From positions 930,001 to 994,000 of the forward strand of contig CAVZFC010000019.1 of NCBI GenBank assembly GCA_963774445.1: a stretch of 64,000 nt of DNA. Direction: 5' to 3'. The notes under the pieces were generated by a model that was given only the letters and a program-made list of their open reading frames with translations, did not search any database and was not told the origin of the DNA. A program made the position numbers and the translations under genes. Below, one piece after another: positions 63,678 through 64,000 of the stretch (the stretch's first letter is position 1; each line of letters opens with the position of its first letter). This DNA comes from CAVUQH01 sp963774445 (GTDB lineage: Bacteria > Myxococcota_A > Polyangia > Haliangiales > Haliangiaceae).

Positions 63678-64000
63678 ATGCCCGCCGATCTGAGAGCATT
63701 CCTCGCGGAGGATCTGAGGCTCCATCCCCGCGTCGCGTACCAGGGGTTTCTCGGCGCCGAGGATGCCGCCCGCATTGCCGAGGCGCTGGCCCCGATGACG
63801 TCGTTTCGCCACGACTACGTCGGCGCCATCTGCATCGCCGACTGGGATCACCGGCTGCCGTCGCAGCTGATGCCGCTGCGCATCTACGCCTACTACACCG
63901 ACGGCTCCCTGGCCGCCGGCGAGGAGGCGTTCGACGACCGCCTGGAAGAGATCGGCCGCCGCGATCGCTTCCCCGAGTTCGACGTCCCCGACTTCGATCA
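63678..64000 (+). CDS. Partial gene at the window edge, unknown
   Basis: An open frame from ATG 63678 (MPADLRAFLAEDLRLHPRV) runs to the end of the window without a stop, 107 codons so far. The sequence (AYQGFLGAEDAARIAEALAPM, then FRHDYVGAICIADWDHRLPS and LRIYAYYTDGSLAAGEEAF) looks like a real coding region, but I do not recognise the family. It lies 20 bases after hisG on the same strand. Confidence 0.6.
   Translation, partial: MPADLRAFLAEDLRLHPRVAYQGFLGAEDAARIAEALAPMTSFRHDYVGAICIADWDHRLPSQLMPLRIYAYYTDGSLAAGEEAFDDRLEEIGRRDRFPEFDVPDFD

Overview
The window is very GC-rich and almost fully coding. It looks like the chromosome of a myxobacterium-like (Myxococcota) organism. The reasons are a Gram-negative peptidoglycan and division (dcw) cluster with a meso-diaminopimelate-type MurE, an FtsI carrying a PASTA domain, a giant Ser/Thr kinase-ATPase, a receiver-PilZ protein, a sigma-54 activator, and a histone-fold protein of the Bdellovibrio type. 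This placement is inference from gene content only.

Positions 1-16971 hold the first part of the dcw cluster: ftsI (cut by the window edge), murE-murF, mraY, murD, ftsW, murG, murC, murB and ddl. Most are coupled by short overlaps. A CBS-pair protein and a convergent kinase-ATPase sit between mraY and murD. The cluster resumes at 42350 with ftsQ, ftsA and ftsZ, so about 25 kb of other genes separate ddl from ftsQ.

That 25 kb (17378-42271) looks like a lipid synthesis, modification and export region. It begins with a thioester/acyl reductase, a LolA-like periplasmic protein and an outer-membrane barrel with an acidic linker. A DUF3857/transglutaminase-like/repeat protein and a short-chain dehydrogenase follow. 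A tightly coupled minus-strand operon (GNAT, AMP-ligase, BtaA-like DUF3419, MMPL/RND exporter) is divergent from a plus-strand operon (diacylglycerol-kinase-like, UbiA-like, PEP-synthase/RPH-like). Next come a palindromic repeat array, a Coq4-like gene divergent from a TetR regulator with a clear operator, and three response regulators.

Positions 42350-64000 hold ftsQAZ, a membrane protein, a bacterial histone with its own promoter and terminator, aroE, a degenerate GGDEF protein, xseA, cysS, two genes of poorly known families, murI, an HD-domain protein, a lipoprotein with a pilin-like C-terminal helix, a sigma factor next to a small barrel protein, a ClpX-like ATPase without a zinc finger, murA, hisG and a partial gene at the edge. 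Peptidoglycan precursor synthesis is therefore well covered (MurA, B, C, D, E, F, G, I, Ddl, MraY).

An important caution: six genes carry apparent +1 frameshifts (seven extra bases). Five of the seven fall inside a GTYNRAC heptamer, that is, a GTYRAC site with one base too many. I read this as a systematic base-calling or consensus error at a modified motif rather than real gene decay, because essential murC and murD are among those hit. These genes are annotated here across the shift.
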